A stretch of 64,000 bases of DNA from an uncultured Flavobacteriaceae bacterium (lineage in GTDB: Bacteria; Bacteroidota; Bacteroidia; Flavobacteriales; Flavobacteriaceae): positions 1 through 64,000 of the forward strand of contig CANMSN010000012.1 in assembly GCA_947500585.1 (NCBI GenBank), given 5' to 3'. This document shows, piece by piece, positions 10,363 through 19,200 of the stretch. Each line of letters opens with the position of its first letter. The first letter of the stretch is position 1. The position numbers and the translations under genes are program-made. The notes beneath the pieces are model-generated. The model did no database searches. It saw nothing but the letters and a program-made list of their open reading frames with translations, and was not told where the DNA came from.

Positions 10363-12795
10363 ATGAGATTTTTTTGCTTCACCCTCTTACTTACTCTTCT
10401 TTTTAGTTGTTCTAACACCAATAGTAATAAAATTAAACTCATTGATTTTATTCCTGAAAACACTGATGTTATAATAAAAACATCAAACTTAGAGGGTTTA
10501 AAAAACAGTGTAAACAATAGTGATTTTCTATTAAGATTATCGGAATCCGAATCTTATAAAAATTTAGAATATAATCTTGAAGGTTTATCACATATGAAAC
10601 CTGAAAGCGATTTTTTAATTTGTTTATCTAAAGACGAAAATGATAGTTTACAATACGCCTTAATTACTAAATATTCAAAAGATTTATTTATAACAGATTC
10701 ACTAAAAAATTATGTTGAAGAGTCTTTTGCTTACAATAATAAAACCATTACAAAGTCTACATTAAATGATAAAGTGTTTTACAGCACTTTAATTGATAGT
10801 ACTTTTTTTGCTTCTTCTTCAAAAATAGTTGTTGAATCTGTTTTTAATACCATAAATAAAGATTACGATTTAGAGAAAATTTATTCAACAACTACCGATG
10901 ATAAAACTGCATCAATCATTTTAAAACCTGATAATCCTATTATAAAAACATTTTTTGCTAACGATTCTTTAAACCTGAATACATATACAAATTATATAGC
11001 TATCGATGCTGATATAAGTCAAAATGAAGTATTTGTAAATGGGATAACTAAAGCTAACGACTCTACTGAAAGTTTAATTAATATTTTTAAAAACACCATT
11101 CCGCAAGAAAATTCAATTCAAAATATTACACCATCAAATACTGATGGCTTCATGAGTTTTACGTTTGATAATTTTACAACCTTTAAAGAAAATTTAGCTC
11201 AGTTTAATCAAAACGATTCTATAGCTAAAAACACCTCGCTGTTTGATAATGTTATTGAAGTTGGAATTATTTATGAAGGAGAAAATAAAGCTATCGTATT
11301 AAACTCTATTGATATTATTGCAACAAAAGATGCTTTACTGAGTGAACAAAATAAAATAGAAGACTTTAGACAAATTGATATTTATGCCTTCAGCAAACCC
11401 AATTTATTTTCAAATACATTTTATCCTCTAATAACATTTAATGAGGCGAGCAAATACTGTGTTTTAGACAACTTCTTTGTGTTTGCAGATAATATGGAAA
11501 CACTTCAAAATATTATAGCCAATTATCAAAACAAAACCACTATTGGCGAACGCAGTTACTTTAAAGATATTAAAGAAAATTTAACCGATGAATCGTCTTT
11601 AATTCTTGTTGTTAATCCTGAATTACTGCAAGATATTTTAAATAAAAATAGTTTAGATAACTCGAGTTTCAAACTTGACAAATACAACACATCTGCATTA
11701 CAATTTATATACGACACCAATTTTGCTCACGTAAATGGGATTATTAAAAGAAGTAAAACTAAAGCGTCTCTTAATTCAGTTTCTGAAGAACTTAATATCA
11801 AATTAGAAACCGATATATTGAACACGCCACAATTTGTAACCAACCACATTACTAAAGAAAAAGAAATCGTAGTTCAAGATATTAATAACAACCTATATTT
11901 AATTTCTAATAAAGGAAAAATTCTTTGGAAAAAACGCTTAAATGGCAATGTTTTAGGAACTATTGAACAAATTGACATCTATAGAAATGGCAAATTACAA
12001 TTAGCCTTTACAACACCAAATAGAATTTATATTATTGATAGAAATGGTAATGATGTTGCACCTTTTCCTGGAAAATTTAATGACGATATTACACAACCTC
12101 TTGCTGTTTTTGATTATGACAAAAGCAAGAATTATAGATTTTTAATAACGCAAGGAAAGAATGTTTTAATGTACGATGCAAAATTAAAACCTGTAAAAGG
12201 TTTTATGTTTAAATCTGCAAATGAGGGCATTATAAGTCAGCCAAAACACTTTAGAATTGGCAGTAAAGATTACATTAGTTTTAAAACCAAAAACAAGTTA
12301 TACATATTAAATCGTAAGGGCGCAACGCGAGTAACCCCAAAAACATCCAATAAATTTTCTGATGAAGCCATTTATCTATATCAAAATAAATTTGTAACTA
12401 CAACAGATACAGGAGGTTTAATAAGTATAGACACAAAAGGAAATACAGCTATTGAAAACCATAACCTATCAGAAAATCATGGTATTGAAACCACTAGTAA
12501 AACACTTGTTCTACAAACTGAAAATAAGCTTACCATAAAAAACAAAACTATTGAGCTTGATTTTGGAAATTACACCAAACCAAAAATCTTCTATTTAAAC
12601 GACAAAATATATATAGCTATTACAGATATACAATCTCAAAAAATATATTTATATGATAGCAACGCAGAATTATTATCAAATTTCCCGGTTTACGGAAACT
12701 CTTCAATAACACTTGATAACATTGATAAAGACAATAATTTAGAATTTGTAACTAAAGGAGATAATAATTCAATCATATTATATAAAATAAATTAA
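10363..12795 (+). CDS. Large envelope lipoprotein with beta-propeller-like C-terminal half
   Basis: 810 residues with lipobox LLFSC (Cys16). The N-terminal ~450 residues alternate helix and strand with repeated Phe-Thr-Asp phrases, like DUF3352-type extracytoplasmic proteins. The C-terminal ~340 residues contain repeated blade-like units, for example NNLYLISNKGKILWKKRLNG, then RIYIIDRNGNDVAPFPG, LYILNRKGATRV and IYLYDSNAELLSNFP. These resemble PQQ/WD-type propeller blades. No enzymatic motif is visible. It is a hypothetical periplasm-facing or surface lipoprotein, and I do not recognise a specific function. It follows rnhB by 72 bp. Confidence 0.55.
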   Translation: MRFFCFTLLLTLLFSCSNTNSNKIKLIDFIPENTDVIIKTSNLEGLKNSVNNSDFLLRLSESESYKNLEYNLEGLSHMKPESDFLICLSKDENDSLQYALITKYSKDLFITDSLKNYVEESFAYNNKTITKSTLNDKVFYSTLIDSTFFASSSKIVVESVFNTINKDYDLEKIYSTTTDDKTASIILKPDNPIIKTFFANDSLNLNTYTNYIAIDADISQNEVFVNGITKANDSTESLINIFKNTIPQENSIQNITPSNTDGFMSFTFDNFTTFKENLAQFNQNDSIAKNTSLFDNVIEVGIIYEGENKAIVLNSIDIIATKDALLSEQNKIEDFRQIDIYAFSKPNLFSNTFYPLITFNEASKYCVLDNFFVFADNMETLQNIIANYQNKTTIGERSYFKDIKENLTDESSLILVVNPELLQDILNKNSLDNSSFKLDKYNTSALQFIYDTNFAHVNGIIKRSKTKASLNSVSEELNIKLETDILNTPQFVTNHITKEKEIVVQDINNNLYLISNKGKILWKKRLNGNVLGTIEQIDIYRNGKLQLAFTTPNRIYIIDRNGNDVAPFPGKFNDDITQPLAVFDYDKSKNYRFLITQGKNVLMYDAKLKPVKGFMFKSANEGIISQPKHFRIGSKDYISFKTKNKLYILNRKGATRVTPKTSNKFSDEAIYLYQNKFVTTTDTGGLISIDTKGNTAIENHNLSENHGIETTSKTLVLQTENKLTIKNKTIELDFGNYTKPKIFYLNDKIYIAITDIQSQKIYLYDSNAELLSNFPVYGNSSITLDNIDKDNNLEFVTKGDNNSIILYKIN

Positions 12796-12834
12796 ATGTT
12801 TAAAAGTTAGTTAATTACTTTTTTAATTTAACCG

Positions 12835-12865
12835 TTTGTCGATAAAAAAGTAATCTTTATATTTA
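12835..12865 (+). promoter_or_regulatory. Putative promoter for the OmpA/TapB pair
   Basis: TTTG at 12835-12838, a 19-nt spacer, then TATATTTA at 12858-12865 (one mismatch to TAnnTTTG). The spacing fits the Bacteroidota -33/-7 architecture. The predicted transcription start is about 19 nt before the ATG at 12891. Confidence 0.4.
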
Positions 12866-12890
12866 CGCAGCTATTAATCAATAATTTGCA

Positions 12891-14438
12891 ATGTTACTTT
12901 CAAAACATGCTACGCGCAATTTTTTCTGTGTGATGTTTCTGGTATTTTTTATTACAAATACAAACGCACAAACAAAAAAAATTAATCGTCCAAAAAGCTC
13001 TGTAGGCATATCTAGTGTTGATAATTTTGTTCGCAATTCTTTTAATATTTATGACAAAGTCTATATGTACGATGGTTACGCCGCTGCTGGCAAACCATTA
13101 GATGATGAAGATATTGATGTTTTGGAAAATGCATTAGATGATTTAGAAGGGTTAAGTGATAGTGCCCCAGATATTCTAGGTGATTTAGATGGAGCTAGCG
13201 TCATAAAACAAAGCAAGGCAACATTACAAATAAATAGGTCAAAAAAAGTTTTAAAATACAGTATTAAAACAGCAAAAGAACTTTTATTAGGACAACGCGA
13301 GCGTGAAGAAGAAGCTGATTCTGATGATCCTTCAACAAATGAAAGTGAACCTAATGATAACTCTGAAGTTTCAGACAACAATGGTGAAACGGCTGAAGTA
13401 GATAACTCAAACATTTCTGATAATCTAGAAGTTTTTAGCAAATTTGATTTTGTACCAGGAGATAAGTTGTTATTCTTTGATGACTTTTCGCAAGATTTTG
13501 TTGGAGATTTTCCAAGCAAATGGAACACAAATGCATCAGGAGAAGTGGTTAAAATTGGAGATAAAGGCAACTGGTTTGAATTAAAATCTGGCTATGGCGT
13601 ATTTTTTATTCCAGATATTAAAGACCTTCCGGAAGATTATACCATCGAGTTTGATATTCTTACTAAAGGCATTAGTAAACAAACCTCATCTACAGCTAGG
13701 TTTAATATTATTTTAAGCGACAACGATAAGTTTGATGAAGGTTTGGCACATTATACCCAAATAGCAATACCTGTTGGTCAATATGGTGCTTTTTCTTTAA
13801 GAGCTTACAATTATTTTAATCGTGGTGGTGGAGATATTAATACTGATATTAAAGCTGACGTTAGAAAAGCAATACTCAATCAACCTCATATTGCTATTTC
13901 GGTTACCAAAAAACGTTACAGGTTATGGATAAATGAAACTAAATATGTAGACATTCCTAGATTTATTCAAGAATTAAATGTACTTAAATATTTAAAATTT
14001 CATATAAATAATTTTAAAGATGGTGAAGAGCACTTATATATTTCTAATCTAAAAGTAGCTGAAGGTGGTTTAGATTTACGTAGAGAATTAATAAGCAAAG
14101 GAAAAATATCAACCAACGGTATTTTATTTGATTCTGGTTCAGCAAATATAAAGACACAATCTTACGGTATAATTCGTCAAATTTCTCAGGTATTAATTCA
14201 AGATGAAAGCATAAAACTTAATATTATTGGTCATACCGATTCTGATGGTACAGATGAGGCAAACTTAAAATTATCAAAAGCAAGAGCAGAAGCGGTAAAA
14301 CAAGCTTTAATTAAGGTTTACAAAATATCATCAAACCGATTAGAAACTGATGGAAAAGGAGAAAGCGCTCCAGTGGCAGATAATACTTCCGCAGATGGAA
14401 GAGCACAAAACAGACGTGTAGAATTCATAAAAATATAA
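12891..14438 (+). CDS. OmpA-family protein with internal lectin-like domain
   Basis: 515 residues: signal peptide (ends NTNAQ), N-terminal helical region (about 30-130), an acidic Ser/Glu/Asp/Asn-rich linker (about 135-180), and a beta-sandwich resembling a concanavalin/LamG fold (about 185-390, starting LLFFDDFSQDFVGDFP). The C-terminal OmpA domain (about 405-515) has the peptidoglycan-binding signature IIGHTDSDGTDEANLKLSKAR. It should anchor the outer membrane to peptidoglycan, with the beta-sandwich possibly contacting glycans. A TapB-like gene starts 3 bp after its stop, so the two are co-translated. Confidence 0.75.
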   Translation: MLLSKHATRNFFCVMFLVFFITNTNAQTKKINRPKSSVGISSVDNFVRNSFNIYDKVYMYDGYAAAGKPLDDEDIDVLENALDDLEGLSDSAPDILGDLDGASVIKQSKATLQINRSKKVLKYSIKTAKELLLGQREREEEADSDDPSTNESEPNDNSEVSDNNGETAEVDNSNISDNLEVFSKFDFVPGDKLLFFDDFSQDFVGDFPSKWNTNASGEVVKIGDKGNWFELKSGYGVFFIPDIKDLPEDYTIEFDILTKGISKQTSSTARFNIILSDNDKFDEGLAHYTQIAIPVGQYGAFSLRAYNYFNRGGGDINTDIKADVRKAILNQPHIAISVTKKRYRLWINETKYVDIPRFIQELNVLKYLKFHINNFKDGEEHLYISNLKVAEGGLDLRRELISKGKISTNGILFDSGSANIKTQSYGIIRQISQVLIQDESIKLNIIGHTDSDGTDEANLKLSKARAEAVKQALIKVYKISSNRLETDGKGESAPVADNTSADGRAQNRRVEFIKI

Positions 14439-14441
14439 ACT

Positions 14442-15122
14442 ATGAAAACAAAAATTATAATTTTAATAAGTGCTTTTTTTATAGTTTTTTCATCATTTAG
14501 CCAAAGCGGTTGCGAAGCTTATTATCCTTTTAAAGAAGGCGCTAAATTTGAAATTACCAATTACAATAAAAAGGGTAAAAAAGAAGGCGTTGTTAAGTAT
14601 GAAATTACTGAAATTGATAATAATGTAGCCACTATAAAAACATTAATCCTTGATGAAAAGGGTAAAGAAATAGCAGATGCAGAGTACGAAGTTGCCTGCA
14701 ATGGAAATACGATATCTATAGATTTCAAATCTTTAATGAATCAAGATATGTTTAAACAGTATAAGGATATGGAAATGGATATTACTGGTACAAACATAGA
14801 ACTTCCCAACGATTTACAGATAGGACAATCTCTTAAAGACGCCAACATGAATATGGAAATAAATATGAGTGGGATAAAAATGAAAATGAGTATTGATATG
14901 ATAAATAGAAAAGTGAACAATAAAGAATCTATTACTACACCAGCAGGAACTTTTGATTGTTTTGCATTAAGTTATAATACTGAAATGAAAATGGGAATGA
15001 AAATGACTTTTGAGTTTAAAGAATGGATAGCAGAAGGTGTTGGAATGGTAAGAAATGAAAGTTATAACAAAAACGGAAAGTTAATGGGATATTCTGAACT
15101 TACAAGTATTAGTAATAATTAA
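14442..15122 (+). CDS. TapB-like secreted protein
   Basis: 226 residues with a signal peptide (cleavage near SFSQ-SGCEAYYPF). The mature protein is beta-rich: YYPFKEGAKFEITNYNKKG near the N-terminus, a Met-rich middle (MNMEINMSGIKMKMS) and the C-terminal TPAGTFDCFALSY and KEWIAEGVGMVRNE phrases. These are typical of TapB/DUF3108-like proteins. It follows the OmpA gene with only 3 bp spacing, which suggests a joint envelope function. Exact role unknown. Confidence 0.6.
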   Translation: MKTKIIILISAFFIVFSSFSQSGCEAYYPFKEGAKFEITNYNKKGKKEGVVKYEITEIDNNVATIKTLILDEKGKEIADAEYEVACNGNTISIDFKSLMNQDMFKQYKDMEMDITGTNIELPNDLQIGQSLKDANMNMEINMSGIKMKMSIDMINRKVNNKESITTPAGTFDCFALSYNTEMKMGMKMTFEFKEWIAEGVGMVRNESYNKNGKLMGYSELTSISNN

Positions 15123-15176
15123 ATACATTAAAATATAGTATAACGATAACCAAGTCGCAAGTCCTCGAATCTTGTG

Positions 15177-15212
15177 GAACGTCAAAGTGTAAAGCTTTGG
15201 CGTTCTTTTTTT
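15177..15212 (+). terminator. Intrinsic terminator upstream of the nucleoid-associated protein gene
   Basis: Stem GAACGTCAAAG / CTTTGGCGTTC (one G-U pair), loop TGTAAA, then seven T. It lies about 55 bp past the TapB-like stop and can end that transcript. A second small hairpin (GCAAG...CTTGT, about 15156-15174) sits just before it. Confidence 0.75.
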
Positions 15213-15262
15213 ATTACTATTTCAACTTTATTTAATAGTATTGCAATCTTAATTCACAATTC

Positions 15263-16312
15263 ATGATTTCACGTAAAAACGCTTCCATTTCTAAATTTAT
15301 CATTCATAAAGTAGGAAATAAATTCAACGATACTAAAAATGCTTTTTCAGAAAATTTAGTCGATTTTGATGAAGCCAGTTACGACCTCATGTTACCGTTT
15401 CTTTTAAGGTCTTTTAGTAGTGTGGTGCAAAGTTACCGATTTAATCATCATGCAGATATTAGACTAAATGAAATTAATAGCTATTCATCACAAATATTTA
15501 CCGATGATGATGCTTTTATTGAAGTTTCTAAACATATCGTTACACACTTGTACGAGCAATCAAACTCTGCTAACATAAAAACAGGAGATGTATTAATTGC
15601 CATGTTTGAAGGCATAGAATATAGAGATATGACCACAAATGCTATTGGTATTTTTAAAATTGAAAGTAAAGTGAATTTCTTTCAAACCTATTTAGAAAAT
15701 AAAACTTATGATGTTTTAGTACAAAAAGGAATTAGCTCTAAAAAAGTAGATAAAGGTTGTTTGATTTTAAATCAATCAGATACTGAAGGCAATATTATTT
15801 TAAGTATCGATAACAATAGTTATGATGCACAGTATTGGATAAATCATTTTTTAAATATTAAATATGCTGATGATGCAAATAACCATACACAACAATATAT
15901 TGAGCTTTGTAAAGACTTCTCTACCGAAATTTTAAAAACCAGCTATGGCGCACAAGAGCAAAACACCTTTTTAGCAAAAACTATAGACTTTTTTAAAGAA
16001 AATGAAGTTGTAAATATTGAACGATTTAAAGAAGATGTTTTTGAAGATGAAAAACAAATCAGAGCATTTGAAGATTATAAAAAAGAATTTGAAGGCGAGC
16101 AGAATTTAGTAATTAGAAATCAGTTTGATGTTGCCGAAGCTGTGGTAAACAAAGAAAAACGAAAAATAAAAACTGATATTAAGCTAGACACCAACATACA
16201 AATAAAACTTGACATAGATGCACCAGATGCTTCTGCAGAGTACTTAGAACGCGGTTATGATGATGAAAAGAAAATGCATTATTATAAAGTATTTTTTAAT
16301 GTTGAAAATTAA
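15263..16312 (+). CDS. Nucleoid-associated protein, NdpA/YejK-like
   Basis: 349 residues, as expected for the 37-kDa nucleoid-associated protein family. The start ISKFIIHKVGNKFN resembles the family's N-terminus, followed by LPFLLRSF and a central TGDVLIAMFEGIEYRDM segment. Cytoplasmic with no signal peptide. Members bind DNA; their physiological role in Bacteroidota is not settled. The gene is alone between two terminators, so it is probably monocistronic. Confidence 0.75.
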   Translation: MISRKNASISKFIIHKVGNKFNDTKNAFSENLVDFDEASYDLMLPFLLRSFSSVVQSYRFNHHADIRLNEINSYSSQIFTDDDAFIEVSKHIVTHLYEQSNSANIKTGDVLIAMFEGIEYRDMTTNAIGIFKIESKVNFFQTYLENKTYDVLVQKGISSKKVDKGCLILNQSDTEGNIILSIDNNSYDAQYWINHFLNIKYADDANNHTQQYIELCKDFSTEILKTSYGAQEQNTFLAKTIDFFKENEVVNIERFKEDVFEDEKQIRAFEDYKKEFEGEQNLVIRNQFDVAEAVVNKEKRKIKTDIKLDTNIQIKLDIDAPDASAEYLERGYDDEKKMHYYKVFFNVEN

Positions 16313-16344
16313 AAAGAAAGCTCCCGCAAAGAAGCTTCCTTTTT
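16311..16344. terminator. Bidirectional terminator between convergent genes
   Basis: AAAAAGAAAGCT (16311-16322) pairs with AGCTTCCTTTTT (16333-16344) apart from one A-C mismatch. Runs of A and T at the ends allow use from both strands. It separates the nucleoid-associated protein gene (plus) from the ECF-module outer-membrane protein gene (minus). Confidence 0.6.
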
Positions 16345-16359
16345 AAAATTATAGAATGG

Positions 16360-17445
16360 CTAATCCATATCAAATCTTACCCCAACAGAAATATTGTTTT
16401 GATCTACTAATTGGTCTTTAAAAATAGGAGACAAATCGTATTTTACATAGAGCGCTACATCACCTACAGCTACAAAGCCACTTAAGCCGTAAACCAACCC
16501 TGAAGTATTTAAACCACCCTTTTGTTTATCTTTAATGCGTTGCCCATTCTCAGTATACTTTAACTTTTGGCGTGTTCCAATATTAAAACCGGCGTAACCG
16601 CCAAAACCTATTTTAAATTGATTATTGGTTGAGTATCTAAAATAATCCTCTTTGTCAATACGTTTTGAAGGTCCAAACTCAAAATGCATTGGAAAAACTA
16701 AATTGGTTAAAGCCAATTTAGACTTTCTTAAATCTTCTGGGAATTCTTGTAAAATAGTTTGACCATCTTGATTCACAAAGTATTGGTTGTCATTTGGCTT
16801 TAAACCATTGAACTGGAATGAATACCCATACTTAAATCTTAAAAAATTTGAATTTTTAAAAACACGTGTCTTCCACGCCCAACCTAACTCTAAAAACCTA
16901 GATCCACCGAATTTATATGGAGAATCGTCTAAACTTTGTCCTTCGATAATAGCATTATTTAAACCAAAGGCTAACACGAAATCGCTAGTAGTTCGTCTAT
17001 CGTATTTTCGTTTGTATCTTACCGTATCGTTTTGCTTTTTTCCTATGTAAAAGATTTTGTCATAACCATCATCACTCCCTCCAATTCTAAATATAAATTC
17101 ATCCTCATCATCAGAAGACCTATTTGGGTTTCTACTAAGTAGAGATATTTTATTTTCTAAAATAACAATACGTTCTTGTATATTTAAAGCATGCTTTTTA
17201 GCAGCTTCTTTTTTAAGAATCTCTGCTTCTTCGGCAGTAATTTCACCATTATCAAGTCTTTTGTTAATAGCTTCTACTTTTATTTTTAATAATTCACGTT
17301 CTTCTTTTTTAATCACTTCTTTTTTAGCCTCAAATTTGGCTATTTCCTCTGAATTATTTGCTTTAGGAATCGTGTCTTGCGCATTGATTAATTGCACGTT
17401 TAATCCTAGCACAAATAGTACTAAATACTTAGTAATTGTTTGCAT
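16360..17445 (-). CDS. Outer-membrane beta-barrel protein, third gene of the ECF sigma operon
   Basis: 361 residues with a signal peptide (ends LINAQ). A highly charged helical/coiled-coil segment (about 27-110, rich in KKEERELLKIK and AEEAEILKKEAAKK) precedes about 240 residues of amphipathic strands ending in VGVRFDMD, typical of an outer-membrane barrel. It is 48 bp after the anti-sigma gene in the same direction. It is therefore a likely effector or sensed target of the ECF module. I do not recognise a specific function. Confidence 0.6.
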   Translation of the reverse strand: MQTITKYLVLFVLGLNVQLINAQDTIPKANNSEEIAKFEAKKEVIKKEERELLKIKVEAINKRLDNGEITAEEAEILKKEAAKKHALNIQERIVILENKISLLSRNPNRSSDDEDEFIFRIGGSDDGYDKIFYIGKKQNDTVRYKRKYDRRTTSDFVLAFGLNNAIIEGQSLDDSPYKFGGSRFLELGWAWKTRVFKNSNFLRFKYGYSFQFNGLKPNDNQYFVNQDGQTILQEFPEDLRKSKLALTNLVFPMHFEFGPSKRIDKEDYFRYSTNNQFKIGFGGYAGFNIGTRQKLKYTENGQRIKDKQKGGLNTSGLVYGLSGFVAVGDVALYVKYDLSPIFKDQLVDQNNISVGVRFDMD

Positions 17446-17493
17446 AACTGTTCGTTTTTTGACCCTCTCGGGTATTTGATTATTGATTGAATT

Positions 17494-18264
17494 TTAATTG
17501 TTACGTTGGGCAACTGCAGTTTTTACCGAATTGTAACTTGATTTTAAGGCTTCGAAAACCTTATTTCTAAAGGATTGATCTAATTCGTCTTCAACGTCTT
17601 GAAGCAATGCATTAGCATCAACCAAACCTGTATTTTTGTTTATTAAATTGTTTAACCTTATTTCTTTTTGAGCTTGTATTAATAAGGCATCAATATCATC
17701 TTCTGTAATTGTTTTATTATCATTTTTCATAGCTTCCACTTGAGCAACGACATCTTTTATTTGTTGTTCTTCAAATGATAATGCTTCCTTTATGACATTA
17801 ATAGGTTTATTAGAAATATCGTTTTCTTGCTTTTTTACCTGTTCTTCTGAAATAACTGCTACGGATTCCTTTACATTATCTGTACCTAATATGCTTTCTC
17901 TATTTAATTCTGTTGGAATTATACTTTTATCGTCTTTTTTAGTGTGTTTTTTTTCATTGAAATCTTCGATTAAAATAGATTCGTTAGCTATTTGAGTAAT
18001 AGAATCTTGAGAAATAGTTTCTTGTGTTTTAACCACTTTTGGCATAACGTCTACTGCTGTGCTACTATTCCAAAATTGAGAAACAACAAACAAAACACCA
18101 ACAATACTGGCTGCAATACCCAACCACCAATAAGGCTTATAATTTTTACTTTTTTGTTGAGCATCTAATCTTTCCGATAACTTATCCCAAGCTTCGTTAG
18201 ATGGTTTTATACTTCTATTTTCAAGCTTTTCTTTTATATGTTCTTCAAATTTAATTGGTGCCAT
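17494..18264 (-). CDS. Anti-sigma factor (single-pass membrane protein)
   Basis: 256 residues. The cytoplasmic N-terminus starts with FEEHIKEKLENRSIKPSNEAWDKLSERLD, a sequence seen at the front of Bacteroidota anti-sigma proteins. One transmembrane helix (about 45-62) and a long acidic, Lys/Glu-rich periplasmic tail follow. The gene overlaps the 3' end of the ECF sigma gene by 14 bp, the classic coupled sigma/anti-sigma arrangement. It should hold the sigma factor at the membrane until an envelope signal releases it. Confidence 0.75.
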   Translation of the reverse strand: MAPIKFEEHIKEKLENRSIKPSNEAWDKLSERLDAQQKSKNYKPYWWLGIAASIVGVLFVVSQFWNSSTAVDVMPKVVKTQETISQDSITQIANESILIEDFNEKKHTKKDDKSIIPTELNRESILGTDNVKESVAVISEEQVKKQENDISNKPINVIKEALSFEEQQIKDVVAQVEAMKNDNKTITEDDIDALLIQAQKEIRLNNLINKNTGLVDANALLQDVEDELDQSFRNKVFEALKSSYNSVKTAVAQRNN

Positions 18265-18853
18265 AGCTTGTAATTTTATTTAATTCTTTAATTTTTTCCT
18301 GAAGCATTTTCCGTGCTTTAAATAATTGCGATTTTGAAGTGCCTTCTGAAATATTAAGCATTTCTGAAATTTCTTGATGCTTATACCCTTCTATGGCATA
18401 CATAACAAATACCATCTTATAACCTTTTGGCAATACATCAATGAGTTGTTGTATTTCAGCAACCTCAATATTGGTATTTATATTATTGGCATAGTCATCT
18501 TTTACGACCATATCTTCTATCGAGAATTCATTTTTTTTTTGTTGTCTTAAAAACGAAATGGATTCTCTAACCATAATTCTTCTAATCCAACCTTCAAAAC
18601 TTCCTTCACTTTTAAAACTCTTCAAATTAGAAAACACTTTAAAAAAACCGTTCAACATCACATCTTCAGCATGTTGGGCATCTTTAATATAGTATCTACA
18701 AACACTCAGCATTTTTGGAGCATGTAACTCAAACAAAACATGTTGCGCCTCACGGTTATTTTTTAAGGCCTTTTTTATAAGAGCCGTTTCGTTTTTATGG
18801 AGTTGTATAACTTTCAAAAATGATTTTATCTGTTGATTTATATTATTTTTCAT
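18251..18853 (-). CDS. ECF-type RNA polymerase sigma factor
   Basis: 200 residues. Region 2 is visible at HVLFELHAPKMLSVCRYYIKDAQHAEDVML and FEGWIRRIMVRESISFLRQQKK. Region 4 helix-turn-helix is at GYKMVFVMYAIEGYKHQEISEMLNISEGTSKSQLFKARKML. It has no signal peptide. First gene of a three-gene operon (sigma, anti-sigma, outer-membrane protein). It probably directs transcription of its own operon; an inverted repeat lies just upstream. Confidence 0.9.
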   Translation of the reverse strand: MKNNINQQIKSFLKVIQLHKNETALIKKALKNNREAQHVLFELHAPKMLSVCRYYIKDAQHAEDVMLNGFFKVFSNLKSFKSEGSFEGWIRRIMVRESISFLRQQKKNEFSIEDMVVKDDYANNINTNIEVAEIQQLIDVLPKGYKMVFVMYAIEGYKHQEISEMLNISEGTSKSQLFKARKMLQEKIKELNKITSYGTN

Positions 18854-19151
18854 CGGTCAGATTTAACATTCATTTGGTGTTTTTCTATACATTGAAAATT
18901 TATATATGAATGTTTCATTTTACCTTCTATTTACAAAGACGCAATTTTTATGCAAAAGGTTGCCTAAAGATTAAATTTATTTTGCGTTTTGTAAAAACAC
19001 ATGACTGTGAGTAATTTATAAATATCTTTCATTAAATAATTACTTATTTCATTATTAAATCTTAATAAAACTAAATCTTAATTAAAAAAATATATAATTT
19101 TTATCAAATATTGACAATAGTTGAATTTTATTTACTTAAACCTTTAATTAA
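18854..19151. other. Intergenic region between the ECF operon and the ATP-grasp operon
   Basis: An AT-rich divergent spacer. It holds a perfect 9-bp inverted repeat, AACATTCAT (18865-18873) and ATGAATGTT (18906-18914), 32 nt apart and 12 bp upstream of the sigma gene ATG. It could be a regulator site or part of the leader. The rest up to the ATP-grasp promoter shows only AT-rich sequence with no open reading frame or RNA signature I can recognise. Confidence 0.35.
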
Positions 19152-19182
19152 TTGAATATCTTCTATCAATTAATTATATTTG
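19152..19182 (+). promoter_or_regulatory. Putative promoter of the ATP-grasp/alpha-E/transglutaminase operon
   Basis: TTG at 19152-19154, a 20-nt spacer, then TATATTTG at 19175-19182. This is a full match to the flavobacterial -33/-7 pattern (TTG, TAnnTTTG). The expected start site lies about 12 nt before the ATG at 19201. Because the -7 box overlaps the alternative TTG codon at 19180, it also argues against starting translation there. Confidence 0.55.
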
Positions 19183-19200
19183 GTAAAAACACTAAAGCCT

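Noticed and set aside
15151-15176. tRNA gene
   Set aside because: Only a T-arm-like hairpin with a 9-nt loop is present; acceptor, D and anticodon arms are missing.
19180-19200. TTG start for the ATP-grasp gene
   Set aside because: It falls in the -7 box of the likely promoter; ATG 19201 follows at a normal distance.
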